From Thermoanaerobaculia bacterium (GTDB lineage: Bacteria; Acidobacteriota; Thermoanaerobaculia; Multivoradales; JAHEKO01), in NCBI GenBank assembly GCA_947259195.1, contig CAMYLC010000048.1:2803-66802 (forward strand): 64,000 bases of DNA, in the 5' to 3' direction. Each line of letters starts with the position of its first letter. Position 1 is the stretch's first letter. Below the pieces are notes generated by a model that saw only the letters and a program-made list of their open reading frames with translations, did no database searches and had not been told where the DNA came from. This document shows, one piece after another, positions 1 to 9,159 of the stretch. A program made the translations under genes and the position numbers.

Positions 1-1
1 G

Positions 2-1063
2 GCGAGGCAGACCGATCCCACCAAGCCACCGGAGGATTTCACTCCACCCTTCTTTACGGACGAGGACGACATCGCCAATACACCGAATGCCGAGAACATA
101 GCCTGGGGTCTGTTCGCCCAGGATCAGTTCCTGGTCGGCAGTCGCTTTTCGGGCACGGTCGGCATCCGCTATGCCAACACCGAGACCAAGGCGAAGGAGA
201 CCCCGGGTCTGGACACCACGGGTCTGGATTTCTCGGATGACGACTTCGTCGGGGCGGTCAGCGCCGTCTATCAGGTGACGAGCAACCTCAATGTCGTCGG
301 CACCTACGGCACTGCTTTCCGTGCGCCCAACATCGTGGAGCGGCTCTTCAATGGCCTGACGCCTGAGGGCAGCGGTTATCAGATTCTCAATCCGGATCTG
401 AAGTCCGAGAACAGCACCAACTTCGACCTGGGCATGAAATACAGGCGGATGAACGCCATCTTCGAGCTCATGATCTTCCGCAACGAGATCAAGGATGGCA
501 TCGTGCAGGAGTTCTTGAGCCCCGAGCAGATCTCCCAGCTGCCGCCCGCTGTGCAGCAAGAGATCGAGGACTCCGGTGCCAACGTCGTCGTCCAGCAGCA
601 GAACGTGAGCAAGCTGCGCTTCGAGGGAGTCGAGGCCATGATCGGTTGGCGGGCCAACAACGGAGTTTCGATTGGCGCTAACTACACCTACCTCGATTCC
701 GAACGGGTCGATACGGGTACTCCGACCGGTGATTCCTACACCAACAAGTTCAACTTCAATACCCGCTATGATCGTCCCACCGGGAAATATTGGGTCGAGT
801 ATCGCCTGCGCAACAACGGCAGTGCCGATGCGGTGAACGATCCCGATGCGCCGATCCCGGCGGTCGGTGAGACCCTTCCAGCGTTTACCATCCACACCCT
901 GAGTGGCGGAGTACTGCTCTTTCAAAGAGGCAGCCAGCAGCACAGTCTGACCCTGGTGATCGACAACTTTACCGACGAGCTCTACTCGGAGTTCTCGAAC
1001 GCCACCTTCTTCCGCCCGCAGCCGCGGCGGAACTTCCTCGTCAGCTACCGTCTGCGGATCTGA
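2..1063 (+). CDS. TonB-dependent outer membrane receptor, C-terminal part (5' end outside window)
   Basis: Frame open from base 2 to the stop at 1063; beta-barrel motifs such as VVGTYGTAFRAPNIVERLF, NPDLKSENSTNFDLGMKYR and a terminal RRNFLVSYRLRI. Confidence 0.9.
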   Translation, partial: ARQTDPTKPPEDFTPPFFTDEDDIANTPNAENIAWGLFAQDQFLVGSRFSGTVGIRYANTETKAKETPGLDTTGLDFSDDDFVGAVSAVYQVTSNLNVVGTYGTAFRAPNIVERLFNGLTPEGSGYQILNPDLKSENSTNFDLGMKYRRMNAIFELMIFRNEIKDGIVQEFLSPEQISQLPPAVQQEIEDSGANVVVQQQNVSKLRFEGVEAMIGWRANNGVSIGANYTYLDSERVDTGTPTGDSYTNKFNFNTRYDRPTGKYWVEYRLRNNGSADAVNDPDAPIPAVGETLPAFTIHTLSGGVLLFQRGSQQHSLTLVIDNFTDELYSEFSNATFFRPQPRRNFLVSYRLRI

Positions 1064-1086
1064 CCCAGACGCAGCCTCCCTCTCGT

Positions 1087-1125
1087 CCCCGGAGTCCACT
1101 TGGATTCCGGGGCGTCTCTTTTTCT
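1087..1125 (+). terminator. Intrinsic terminator after the TonB receptor
   Basis: ccccggagtcc-actt-ggattccgggg hairpin (11 bp, one G.U) followed by ctctttttct. Confidence 0.8.
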
Positions 1126-1140
1126 GGCGTAACGGATCGT

Positions 1141-2178
1141 TCAGGGTTGCAGGCTGTGGTGAGGAGGCGGGATCTGAGTCTCCAGGCCGGCGATCTCTCG
1201 CAATGCTGCTTCCGCATAGCGAGCCGTCATCAGGCCACGCCATTGGGCCTTGAAGTCCGTGTTGTCCATGGGTGTGGCCAGCTGGCGTGCCAGCCCAGCA
1301 ACTTCCGCGATGCCGTCCTCTGTCAACGACCGGCCCCGCAGGATCTCGGTGGCGCCCGCCACGGGCACGGGCCGCGAGCCCACCGCGCCGAGGAAGATCC
1401 TGGCATCGGAAACGATGCCTTTGCCGTCAGTCCACACGGCCGCGGCGACCGACAGCACGGCGAAGTCGATGGATCCCCGTCGGCGTAACTTCCAGAAGCT
1501 CGATTGGCAGGTTTGGCTGTCACTTGCGCCGGGCAGGAGGACATCCGTGACGATCTCGTCAGGGCGTTTCGCCAGATAGTCGATCCCGTCGTCGCGATAG
1601 AGCTCGGTGAGGGCGAGGACTCTCTCGCCCTCGGCAGACTGCAATCGCACCCTGGCGCCGAGAGCGGCGAGGATTGGGGCCGAATCGGATGCCGCGTGCG
1701 CCCAGCAGCGCGATGAGCTCGGAGCAACCCAACAGACCGAGCCATCCTCCTTCATGCAGTAGTCGATCGCCCGCCGCCAATCCTCGGTCTGGTTGTAGTA
1801 CGTGCAGCGGGTGTCGAGGCAGATGTTGCCACCCAGCGTGCCCATCTGTCGCAAGGGGGGCGAGGAGATCGAAGAGATGGCCCGCGCCAAGGCAGGGAAG
1901 CGTTCCCTCAGTGCTGAGCTGCGAACCAGGTCTCCCAGCAGGGTGGTGGCACCGATTCGAGCCTCTGCTGAAGGCTCAGCGAGGTCGATCCCCTGCAGGT
2001 CTCTGATGGACATGAGGCTGACCACGGTTGCCGGCTTCTGGTGGCGCCGCTTCATGTTCGGCCACAAGTCGGTGCCGCCTGCGACCAGGCGAGCGTCGGG
2101 TCCTTCGGCGGCGAGAATCGACGCGGCCTCCCGTGTCGAATCCGGAATGTGGAAGTGAAACCGGGGCAGACGGAGCAT
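1141..2178 (-). CDS. Xanthine dehydrogenase family FAD-binding subunit, HcrB-like with Cys-rich insertion
   Basis: ARLVAGGTDLWPNMK, GTLGGNICLDTRC and CO-dehydrogenase medium-subunit layout; four Cys between ICLDTRC and SSSRCWAH. Confidence 0.88.
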   Translation of the reverse strand: MLRLPRFHFHIPDSTREAASILAAEGPDARLVAGGTDLWPNMKRRHQKPATVVSLMSIRDLQGIDLAEPSAEARIGATTLLGDLVRSSALRERFPALARAISSISSPPLRQMGTLGGNICLDTRCTYYNQTEDWRRAIDYCMKEDGSVCWVAPSSSRCWAHAASDSAPILAALGARVRLQSAEGERVLALTELYRDDGIDYLAKRPDEIVTDVLLPGASDSQTCQSSFWKLRRRGSIDFAVLSVAAAVWTDGKGIVSDARIFLGAVGSRPVPVAGATEILRGRSLTEDGIAEVAGLARQLATPMDNTDFKAQWRGLMTARYAEAALREIAGLETQIPPPHHSLQP

Positions 2179-2231
2179 CGGTGGTCCCTCTTCACCCCTC
2201 TAGGGTGCATCTCCTTGGGGTAGACATCGAG

Positions 2232-4784
2232 TCATTTTGTCGTCAGAGCCCCATCCTTGCGCTTCAAGGCCTCGGTGCGCTCGGACATGGTCCCGGTGTC
2301 GCCGCGCATCTTGGATGAGCGCTTTTTCTTCGAGTCGTTGGTGGCCCTGCCATCTCCACCCTCGTCGGGTGTCGGCACCAGTAGGGTCTTCCCGAAGTCC
2401 ACCTGAGGAAAACCCGCAGGGCCGAAACGCGCCTCTTCCCCTTTGTCCTTTGCCATCAAGGCTTGGAGGATCATGTGGGGCTGAATCGGCACCTGATCGA
2501 TGCGCACACCAACCGCGTCGTAGATGGCGTTGGCCAGTGCCGGGGGTACTGGCAGGAGTGGACCCTGTCCCACTTCCTTGGCGCCGTGGGGACCTTCCGG
2601 GTCGGGATCCTCGATCAGGTAGCTCGTCACTTCGGGCATTTCGAGAAAGGTGGGACTCTTGTATTCGAGCATCGAAGGCATCTTGTGAACCAGGGCGTTG
2701 GAAAGGTGCCGAGGCAATCTGCGAAAGGCCTGCTCTTCCATCATGGCTTCACCCAGGCCCATGTAGACGGAGCCTTCGATCTGGCCCAGGACGAGCGTCG
2801 GATTGATGGCCCGGCCGATGTCATGGGCCAGCCAGACGTGAACGGGGCGATAGATGCCGCTCGACGGGTCCACTTCCACCTCGATGACGGCTGCCGAATA
2901 GGAGTAGGTGGGCGATGGCCCGACGCCTGCGCCGCGGTACTTTCCAGGCGAGCGCGGTGGTATGTACGAGCCGACCGTACCCAGCGTCCCGAATCGGGCC
3001 TCGGCTGTGATCACCGCATCCTCGAAGCTCAGGCCATTCTCCGGATCCGACGAATCGAAGACCTGGCGATTGGCGAAGACCAGGTTCTCTGGAGCCGTCT
3101 CCAAGCGCTCGGCGACTGCCGTGGCGATGAGATCGCGAGCTCGCGTAGCGGCCTGGAGCGCTGCCTTGCCGGCCATCAGAGTTACCCTGGACGAGTAGCT
3201 GCCCAGATCCACCGGCGTCAGATCGGTGTCAGCCACACAGAGCCGAATGTCCTTGAGGTCAACTCCCAGAACATCGGCCACCAGCGCAGCCAGCACCGAA
3301 TCGGAGCCCTGTCCGATTTCTGTCTCACCGCAGAACAACGCGATGCCACCAGAGCGGTCGAGCTTGAGCTGAACTGCAGACTGCGGAAGGTGGTTCCAGT
3401 AGATGGGAAGCCCGGCGCCACACATGTACGCGCCACAGGCCAACCCGAGGCCGCGACCCTGTGGCAGCTTGCCTCGGCGCTGGCGCCAGCCGCTGCCGTC
3501 TACGACCGCTTCGATGCAGCGCTGCAAAGCGATCGTGCCCAGCCGCAGCCAGTTGGCGGTCACCTGGCCCGCAGTGGCGAGATGGGCCAGTCTCAGGTCC
3601 GCCGGGTCGAGGCCCAGCCGTTCCGCCGCCTTGTCCAGGTGAACTTCGAACCCGAAGCGTGGTTGCGGTGTGCCATGACCTCGCTTGGGACCGCAGGGGG
3701 GCTTGTTCGTGAAGCACCGGACGCCATCGAACTGATAGCGAGGAAGCGAGTACGTGACCGTCTGAAGGGCTCCCGTGTAGTAGGTGGAGGCCACTCCATA
3801 GCTACCGTAGGCGCCGCCGTCGAGAGCGGTCTGGAGGTGTTGGGCCGTGATTGCGCCATCTTTCGAAAAGCCGGTTCGGATCTTCATCGACACCGGATGG
3901 CGCCCCCTGTGGCAATAGAAGACCTCCTCGCGGTCGAGGGTGATCTTGGTCGGTCTTCCCAGCTCGAGGGCCATCTTCGCGGCGACGATCTCGTGGTTGA
4001 AGGGATCGCTCTTGCCGCCGAATCCGCCACCGTTGGGACAGGCGATCACTCGGATGCGCGAAGCGGCAAGCCCGAGGACCCGGGTTAGGGCGCGGTGCAG
4101 GTAGTGAGGCGTCTGGGTCGAAGAGTAGACGGTGATGCGATCGACATCTTCCGGTACCGCCACAGTCGCATGCTGCTCCAGTGCCAGATGGTTGTTGCCT
4201 TCATAGAAGAAGTGATCCTCCAGAATCATGTCGGCCTCGTCGAAGCCGCCCCCGAGGTTGCCGAATCTAAGAGACACACTCTTGTGGATGTTGCCCTCGG
4301 AACCGTAGTCGTGGATGCGAGGCTCAGGGTTGGATAGCGCCTCTTCGACCGAAGCGATGGTCGGTAGCGGCTCGTAGTCGACCTCGACCCGAAGTGCGGC
4401 CTCGTACGCCGCATCTTCAGAAGTCGCCGCCACCGCTGCCACCGGGTCGCCGACGAACCGGACCCGTTCGAGGCAGAGAGCGTGCTCATCCTGGGAGACC
4501 GGCAGGATACCGAAAGTCTCGGGCATCGCGGAGCCGACCAGGCTTCCGAGAAACCCCTCGACTCGCTGGGCCTGAGTGAAGTCGATGGAGGTGATCCTGC
4601 CGTGTGGGATCCTGGAGCGCACCAGCCGGAGGTGACACAGGCGAGGGAAATCGAGGTCGTCGGCGAAGCGGGTGACTCCGGTGACCTTGTCTCTGCCATC
4701 GACCCGGCGGAACGGTCGGCCCACGTATCGACCGGAAGTGGAGTCGTAGGCTGCGCCTACCTTGCGAGTCTTGGAATCTTCCAT
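2232..4784 (-). CDS. Xanthine dehydrogenase family molybdopterin-binding subunit
   Basis: VDGRDKVTGVTRFADD, GGGFGGKSDPFNHE, GETEIGQGSDSVLAALVADVLG; start placed at MEDSKTRK rather than the upstream ORF start. Confidence 0.9.
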   Translation of the reverse strand: MEDSKTRKVGAAYDSTSGRYVGRPFRRVDGRDKVTGVTRFADDLDFPRLCHLRLVRSRIPHGRITSIDFTQAQRVEGFLGSLVGSAMPETFGILPVSQDEHALCLERVRFVGDPVAAVAATSEDAAYEAALRVEVDYEPLPTIASVEEALSNPEPRIHDYGSEGNIHKSVSLRFGNLGGGFDEADMILEDHFFYEGNNHLALEQHATVAVPEDVDRITVYSSTQTPHYLHRALTRVLGLAASRIRVIACPNGGGFGGKSDPFNHEIVAAKMALELGRPTKITLDREEVFYCHRGRHPVSMKIRTGFSKDGAITAQHLQTALDGGAYGSYGVASTYYTGALQTVTYSLPRYQFDGVRCFTNKPPCGPKRGHGTPQPRFGFEVHLDKAAERLGLDPADLRLAHLATAGQVTANWLRLGTIALQRCIEAVVDGSGWRQRRGKLPQGRGLGLACGAYMCGAGLPIYWNHLPQSAVQLKLDRSGGIALFCGETEIGQGSDSVLAALVADVLGVDLKDIRLCVADTDLTPVDLGSYSSRVTLMAGKAALQAATRARDLIATAVAERLETAPENLVFANRQVFDSSDPENGLSFEDAVITAEARFGTLGTVGSYIPPRSPGKYRGAGVGPSPTYSYSAAVIEVEVDPSSGIYRPVHVWLAHDIGRAINPTLVLGQIEGSVYMGLGEAMMEEQAFRRLPRHLSNALVHKMPSMLEYKSPTFLEMPEVTSYLIEDPDPEGPHGAKEVGQGPLLPVPPALANAIYDAVGVRIDQVPIQPHMILQALMAKDKGEEARFGPAGFPQVDFGKTLLVPTPDEGGDGRATNDSKKKRSSKMRGDTGTMSERTEALKRKDGALTTK

Positions 4785-4825
4785 CGCTCTATCGCAGTTC
4801 TTTTCGAGATCCTTGCTTGGTGATT

Positions 4826-5368
4826 TCAGCTGGCATCGGAGGAGGGCGGAGGAGTCCCATGGAGGATCTCGGGCGAGTAGGGACCGTCTTCGCCCCGCAA
4901 GAGAGCCGCAGCCGCCTCCACGGCCTGAACGATCTTGTGATAGCCGGTGCAGCGGCAGAGATTGCCTGCCAGCGTCTCTTCGATCTGTTTCCTGCTTGGC
5001 GCTTTTTCCTCTCGCAGGAGCGCAATCGAAGCCATCAGGATGCCAGGAGTGCAATAGCCGCATTGCGCCGCATTGAGATCGGCCATGGTGGTCTGCAGAG
5101 GGTGAAGCTCGTTGGCCTCCTGCACGCCCTCGACGGTGAGGATTTCGCTGCCGGCCAGTTGCGCCGCCAAGACCAGGCAGGACAGCACGGGTCGACCATC
5201 AACCAGCACCGTGCAGGCGCCGCACTCACCCAACTCGCACCCGTGCTTGGTCCCGGTGAGTCGCAGTTGCTCGCGCAGGACCTCGAGCAGGGTGTGATGA
5301 GTGGGGAAAGAGACGGTCTTCTTCTCGCCGTTGACCGTCATCTCCAGGATTGTGTCTCTCTCCGACAT
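4826..5368 (-). CDS. 2Fe-2S binding subunit of molybdenum hydroxylase
   Basis: [15 protein letters not shown] and [11 protein letters not shown]...[13 protein letters not shown] motifs; start at [10 protein letters not shown]. Confidence 0.93.
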   Translation of the reverse strand: MSERDTILEMTVNGEKKTVSFPTHHTLLEVLREQLRLTGTKHGCELGECGACTVLVDGRPVLSCLVLAAQLAGSEILTVEGVQEANELHPLQTTMADLNAAQCGYCTPGILMASIALLREEKAPSRKQIEETLAGNLCRCTGYHKIVQAVEAAAALLRGEDGPYSPEILHGTPPPSSDAS

Positions 5369-5375
5369 GGCAGCC

Positions 5376-5597
5376 TCACTGTGGTAGATCGGAAGACGCG
5401 GTCCGGTGCTCGTCGAGCAACGGTACATCCGGCGAGTCCGGGTAGACCGGCTCGACTCCTGGAGTCAGCAGCCCGGCGACCAAGTACTCTGCGAACTGCG
5501 TCGCGATCTCCGAGATCTTGGCAGATGCACCCGATCTGTCAAGCTCTGGCTCGAGCGAGGTTGTTCGAAGCTGCGGTTTTGCGGCGCCAGGAAGAAT
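5376..5597 (-). other. Unannotated open coding-like stretch between the PilZ gene and the 2Fe-2S gene; probable frameshifted C-terminus of the PilZ gene
   Basis: Minus frame without stops reading ...[76 protein letters not shown]-rich third positions, only late TTG starts; ends 7 nt before the next ATG. Confidence 0.5.
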
Positions 5598-6346
5598 CAG
5601 GGGGCAGCTGGCAAATGGTCGAGATTCAGGGGGAGAAGTTCTTCCTCTCGAAATACCATCCGGCCCTGAACATAGTCGCGGAGGCGCTCTCGCCCGCCCT
5701 CGGGAAGCCGCACGAAGGTCACTCCCATGCCCTGGGTCTTCTCGGTGCCGGGACTGGTGTGACGAACGACTTTGACCACACCGTCGATGGGACGTGGATC
5801 TCCTGGCAGATGAAAGGTCACCTCGACTTCACTGCCCACTGGCGCCCTGCGGCTCGTGTGGATCAGCATGCCGGACTCCGAGACGTTTGAAGTCTGACAG
5901 GCTCGGAGCAGGTTGCCGGTCTCGACGGCGAGCTGCAGCTGAACCAGGAGGCGGTCCGCCTTCCGTTGAGCCACGCCGAGGCTGGCCGCCACGTGTCGCT
6001 GCAGGGCCTCGGTCGAGCCACCAATGGGCAGCACCTCGACCCGCTCGCTGTCGATCTGGGCGCCGAGGTCTTCGGCGTAGTCGTCCTTGGTCAACAAAAC
6101 GACGGGCGAATGGGCGTTGGCGAGGGTGGGTGACTGGAGAATTTCGAGAAAGTCGACGATGCTCAGGTCGGGCAACGGATACTCGGCTACTATCAGGTCG
6201 TAGCGAACGTTAGTGGCCAGGATCAGGCTTCGGGTGCCAGTGGTAGCTCTGGTGACTTCCATCGAAGCCCTCTTGAAGATGGGTTCCATCTTCGCGAAGA
6301 CCGGGTCCTGAGTCATGATAGCGAGGATTTTTTTCGTCGACTCCAT
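5597..6346 (-). CDS. Receiver-like domain fused to PilZ domain
   Basis: YDLIVAEYPLPD receiver-like segment; RKADR and NVSESG match PilZ RxxxR and (D/N)xSxxG motifs. Confidence 0.75.
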   Translation of the reverse strand: MESTKKILAIMTQDPVFAKMEPIFKRASMEVTRATTGTRSLILATNVRYDLIVAEYPLPDLSIVDFLEILQSPTLANAHSPVVLLTKDDYAEDLGAQIDSERVEVLPIGGSTEALQRHVAASLGVAQRKADRLLVQLQLAVETGNLLRACQTSNVSESGMLIHTSRRAPVGSEVEVTFHLPGDPRPIDGVVKVVRHTSPGTEKTQGMGVTFVRLPEGGRERLRDYVQGRMVFREEELLPLNLDHLPAAP

Positions 6347-6454
6347 GATGGAAACCCCTCTCCTTTGCGCCCTGCTGATTGACCGACTAGAGCGCTATTC
6401 TTCGCCTTGCAGGAGTCGAGTCGCAGTGAAGTGCTTCACATCGAGGAGAAACCC

Positions 6455-7261
6455 ATGAGTTTGAAGATCGTTCAAATCGATGCCTTCGCGTCGCGCCCGT
6501 TCAGTGGAAACCCTGCTGCCGTCTGCCTGCTGTCGGAATACCCCGGCAACGAATGGCTGCTCTCGGTCGCCAGAGAGATGAATCTGTCGGAGACCGCGTT
6601 TCTGAAACGCCGGGAAGAAGGCTTCGAATTGCGTTGGTTCACCCCCGAGGTGGAGGTTGAGCTGTGCGGCCATGCCACTCTCGCCAGTGCACAGTTTCTG
6701 TGGCAGGAGGGAGTTCTGGAATCGGATGAGCCGGCGCGATTCCATACCCTTAGCGGCTGGCTGACCGCTGAGCAACGGCAGGAATGGATCGAGATGGACT
6801 TTCCAGCCGCCCCTGCCCAGGCCGTGGCGGACGCTCCGGATGTGCTCAGTGCCCTGGGAGTCGAAGCCAACTATGTCGGCAAGAACCGCTCTGATTACAT
6901 CGTCGAGGTCGAGTCCGAGACAGTCCTTCGCTCGGTGCGGCCGGACTTCAAGCTCCTGGCCGAGGTCTGCGAACGTGGCGTCATGGTCACCAGCGTTGCT
7001 GACGAGGCGGACTTTGACTTCGTCTCACGCTTCTTCGCGCCGGCCGTCGGGGTCGATGAGGACCCGGTCACCGGATCTGCACATTGCTGTCTGGCGCCCT
7101 TCTGGACGGAGCGACTGGCCAGAGACGAGTTGGTGGGGTTCCAGGCCTCACGACGTGGTGGAGTGGTGCGCACCCGGATGCACGGGGATCGAGTCTGTCT
7201 CGCTGGTCAGGCCGTGACGATTCTCACGGGGCAGCTACACCTCGAAGTACCTACCGGGTAG
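6455..7261 (+). CDS. PhzF family phenazine biosynthesis-like protein/isomerase
   Basis: IVQIDAFASRPFSGNPAAVCLL, SETAFL, LRWFTPEVEVELCGHATLASA, EDPVTGSAHCCLAPFW. Confidence 0.95.
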   Translation: MSLKIVQIDAFASRPFSGNPAAVCLLSEYPGNEWLLSVAREMNLSETAFLKRREEGFELRWFTPEVEVELCGHATLASAQFLWQEGVLESDEPARFHTLSGWLTAEQRQEWIEMDFPAAPAQAVADAPDVLSALGVEANYVGKNRSDYIVEVESETVLRSVRPDFKLLAEVCERGVMVTSVADEADFDFVSRFFAPAVGVDEDPVTGSAHCCLAPFWTERLARDELVGFQASRRGGVVRTRMHGDRVCLAGQAVTILTGQLHLEVPTG

Positions 7262-8996
7262 GTGGCTTCCACTGGGCGCTTGGCGGCCGGAAATAGACCT
7301 TGAGCCTCGCAAACCGCTGCTCGTCTTCAGCCGTGTTCTCGAAGATCCCCCACACCACGGTTGCGTTGTAACCGCGCTGCACGACCGGATTGGCCAGCCA
7401 CTGCGCCCCCGACTGAAGACAGTCACGGTCCGGAGCGCATTCTCCGCCACCGGCTCCGTCGAAGGCCTCGTAGCGATACCCGGCGAATCGGACCGACTTC
7501 GGTAGCACCACCGATACCATTTGACAGTTACTGGTCCCTCCCAGGAAGGCGGCCAGCTGCTGCCGGATCGCCTGTGAGATCGCGGGCTCCACAGAAGCCA
7601 GCGCCTCTGTGCTCGAGCCGTCGGCTCCTGGGCCGACGAAACCCGAGAGCTCCAATTGGGTGGAGTTCCCCAGGCTCTCGGCAGCATCTCGGGCGGCCTG
7701 GGTCGCAGCGGCCGGACACGGAACGGTGCCCGCGGCGACCGTCTGAGTGGAAGTGACCGCCCATTCACCGATTCTGCACTCCGAGCAACTGCCATCATGA
7801 TAGGAGGAGATACTGGGCATGTCGTCTGGGCTTGCGGTCCCCGCGGGCGGGGCCGGAGGTGCTTCCACGACCTGCTTGACCTCGATAGCGGGCGCCTCCT
7901 CGACCGGCTCTGGGGCGATGGATTCCGGCTCGGTCGGCGGCGGCGCCTGAGCCGCGGGGATTTCGTCGACTACCTCGACGACCTGTCTCGACTCGGGCTC
8001 TGCGGGTGCCTCTTCGCTGGCCGCGGGCTCTACAGAGATGTCCGATTGGCTCTCCGGTTCCGGGGCTGCGGTGGTCGCTTCCACGGTGGGCTCGGATTGG
8101 AGCGCGGGCTGCGGCGGGGTGGGTGCTGGTGGCTCCACCGTCGAAGGGCTCGCCTGCTGTGGTGCCGGCAGCTGTTCCTGTTCCGGTTTGGGAACAGGCA
8201 CCGGCGAAGGCTCGGCGACCTGGATCTCCACCTCTGGCGCCGGTTCGGGCTTCGCTTCGTCCCGTTGGCTGGATTCTTCGGCGATGGCCGCCTCTGGAGC
8301 TCGGGTGGCTTCCACGGGCTCTGGCGCCGGTTCGGGCTTCGCCTCTTCCCGTTGGCTGGATTCTTCGGTGATGGCCGCCTCTGGAGCTCGGGTGGCCTCC
8401 ACAAGCTCTGCCTCGGGTTTGGGTTTCGCCTCCTCCTGTCGGCTCGGTTCTTCGCTGATCGTCGCGGCTGGAGCTCGGGTGGCCTCCACAGGTGGTGGCG
8501 TCGGCGCGGCTTCGATGGTCGTTCGATCCGGCTCCAACGGCGCCGGAGCCTGGGAGCGGGCTTCTCGGTCAGGCAGAGGAGGACTGGCGTCCCCGGGTTT
8601 CCCCTTGGAGAGCTTGACCTTCATCGGCGTCAGGGACCGGCCCCCGGCCTCGAGGAAGGAAGCGTTGATCGAAGGTTTCTTTCCCTGTTGCAGGTCGAAC
8701 ACAGCTACGTAGGTGAGGAACTCCGGATGCTGCACTTCGACCTGCCACGGGCCCGTTGCGAGACCGGCAACTACGGCCCGTCCCTTCTGGTCCGTGGCCA
8801 CTTCCGGAGGATTGCCTTCCGATCCGCGCCCCTGAAAGCTGACCACGACTCGGGCTCCCGCAATGGGCTTGCCCTTCGAGTCGTTGGCCTGGATCCCTAT
8901 GGCTTCGGTTCCTCGCCAGGATTGAGCCCGGGCGGGCAGAATGGTGGCCAGTGCAAGAAGGCCGGCAACCAAGGCCAGGCGGCGGTGGTGATGCAT
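7251..8996 (-). CDS. Secreted P/A/E-rich protein with carboxypeptidase-regulatory-like N-terminal domain and Cys-containing C-terminal domain
   Basis: Signal peptide MHHHRRLALVAGLLALATILPARAQ; beta-domain SKGKPIAGARVVVSFQG; low-complexity linker with 29-aa repeats; unrecognised C-terminal domain. Confidence 0.75.
   Translation of the reverse strand: MHHHRRLALVAGLLALATILPARAQSWRGTEAIGIQANDSKGKPIAGARVVVSFQGRGSEGNPPEVATDQKGRAVVAGLATGPWQVEVQHPEFLTYVAVFDLQQGKKPSINASFLEAGGRSLTPMKVKLSKGKPGDASPPLPDREARSQAPAPLEPDRTTIEAAPTPPPVEATRAPAATISEEPSRQEEAKPKPEAELVEATRAPEAAITEESSQREEAKPEPAPEPVEATRAPEAAIAEESSQRDEAKPEPAPEVEIQVAEPSPVPVPKPEQEQLPAPQQASPSTVEPPAPTPPQPALQSEPTVEATTAAPEPESQSDISVEPAASEEAPAEPESRQVVEVVDEIPAAQAPPPTEPESIAPEPVEEAPAIEVKQVVEAPPAPPAGTASPDDMPSISSYHDGSCSECRIGEWAVTSTQTVAAGTVPCPAAATQAARDAAESLGNSTQLELSGFVGPGADGSSTEALASVEPAISQAIRQQLAAFLGGTSNCQMVSVVLPKSVRFAGYRYEAFDGAGGGECAPDRDCLQSGAQWLANPVVQRGYNATVVWGIFENTAEDEQRFARLKVYFRPPSAQWKPPTR
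8232..8492 (-). repeat. 87-bp (29-aa) tandem repeat, about 3 copies
   Basis: ctctggcgccggttcgggcttcgc-type units start at 8232, 8319 and 8406; encode (P)VEATRAPEAAIxEESSQREEAKPEPAPE. Confidence 0.85.
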
Positions 8997-9159
8997 CGTA
9001 TCCCCCTTCGATCGCGTCAATGGGAGGCAAACCTGTTCGCTCACTGCTCCAGGCAGCTTACCCTCAGCGAGGCGCTTGGACAAGCCATCCTGGTCGAGGA
9101 GGCGCGCCCCCGTCGGCAGGGCTGTCCTGATACGATTGGCGCGAATTTCGGGAGGAACC

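Noticed and set aside
2463-4088. 541-aa plus-strand ORF
   Set aside because: Antisense to the molybdopterin subunit, which has clear family motifs; no recognisable protein features
5387-5398. agatcggaaga resembling the start of the Illumina adapter
   Set aside because: Only 11 nt match before diverging (next base c, not g), and it lies inside a coding-like frame; chance match, not adapter contamination
4817-5890. 357-aa plus-strand ORF
   Set aside because: Antisense to the 2Fe-2S gene and PilZ region; no family motifs
8232-8492. CRISPR-like array
   Set aside because: Repeats are directly tandem 87-bp units in frame within a coding sequence, with no spacers
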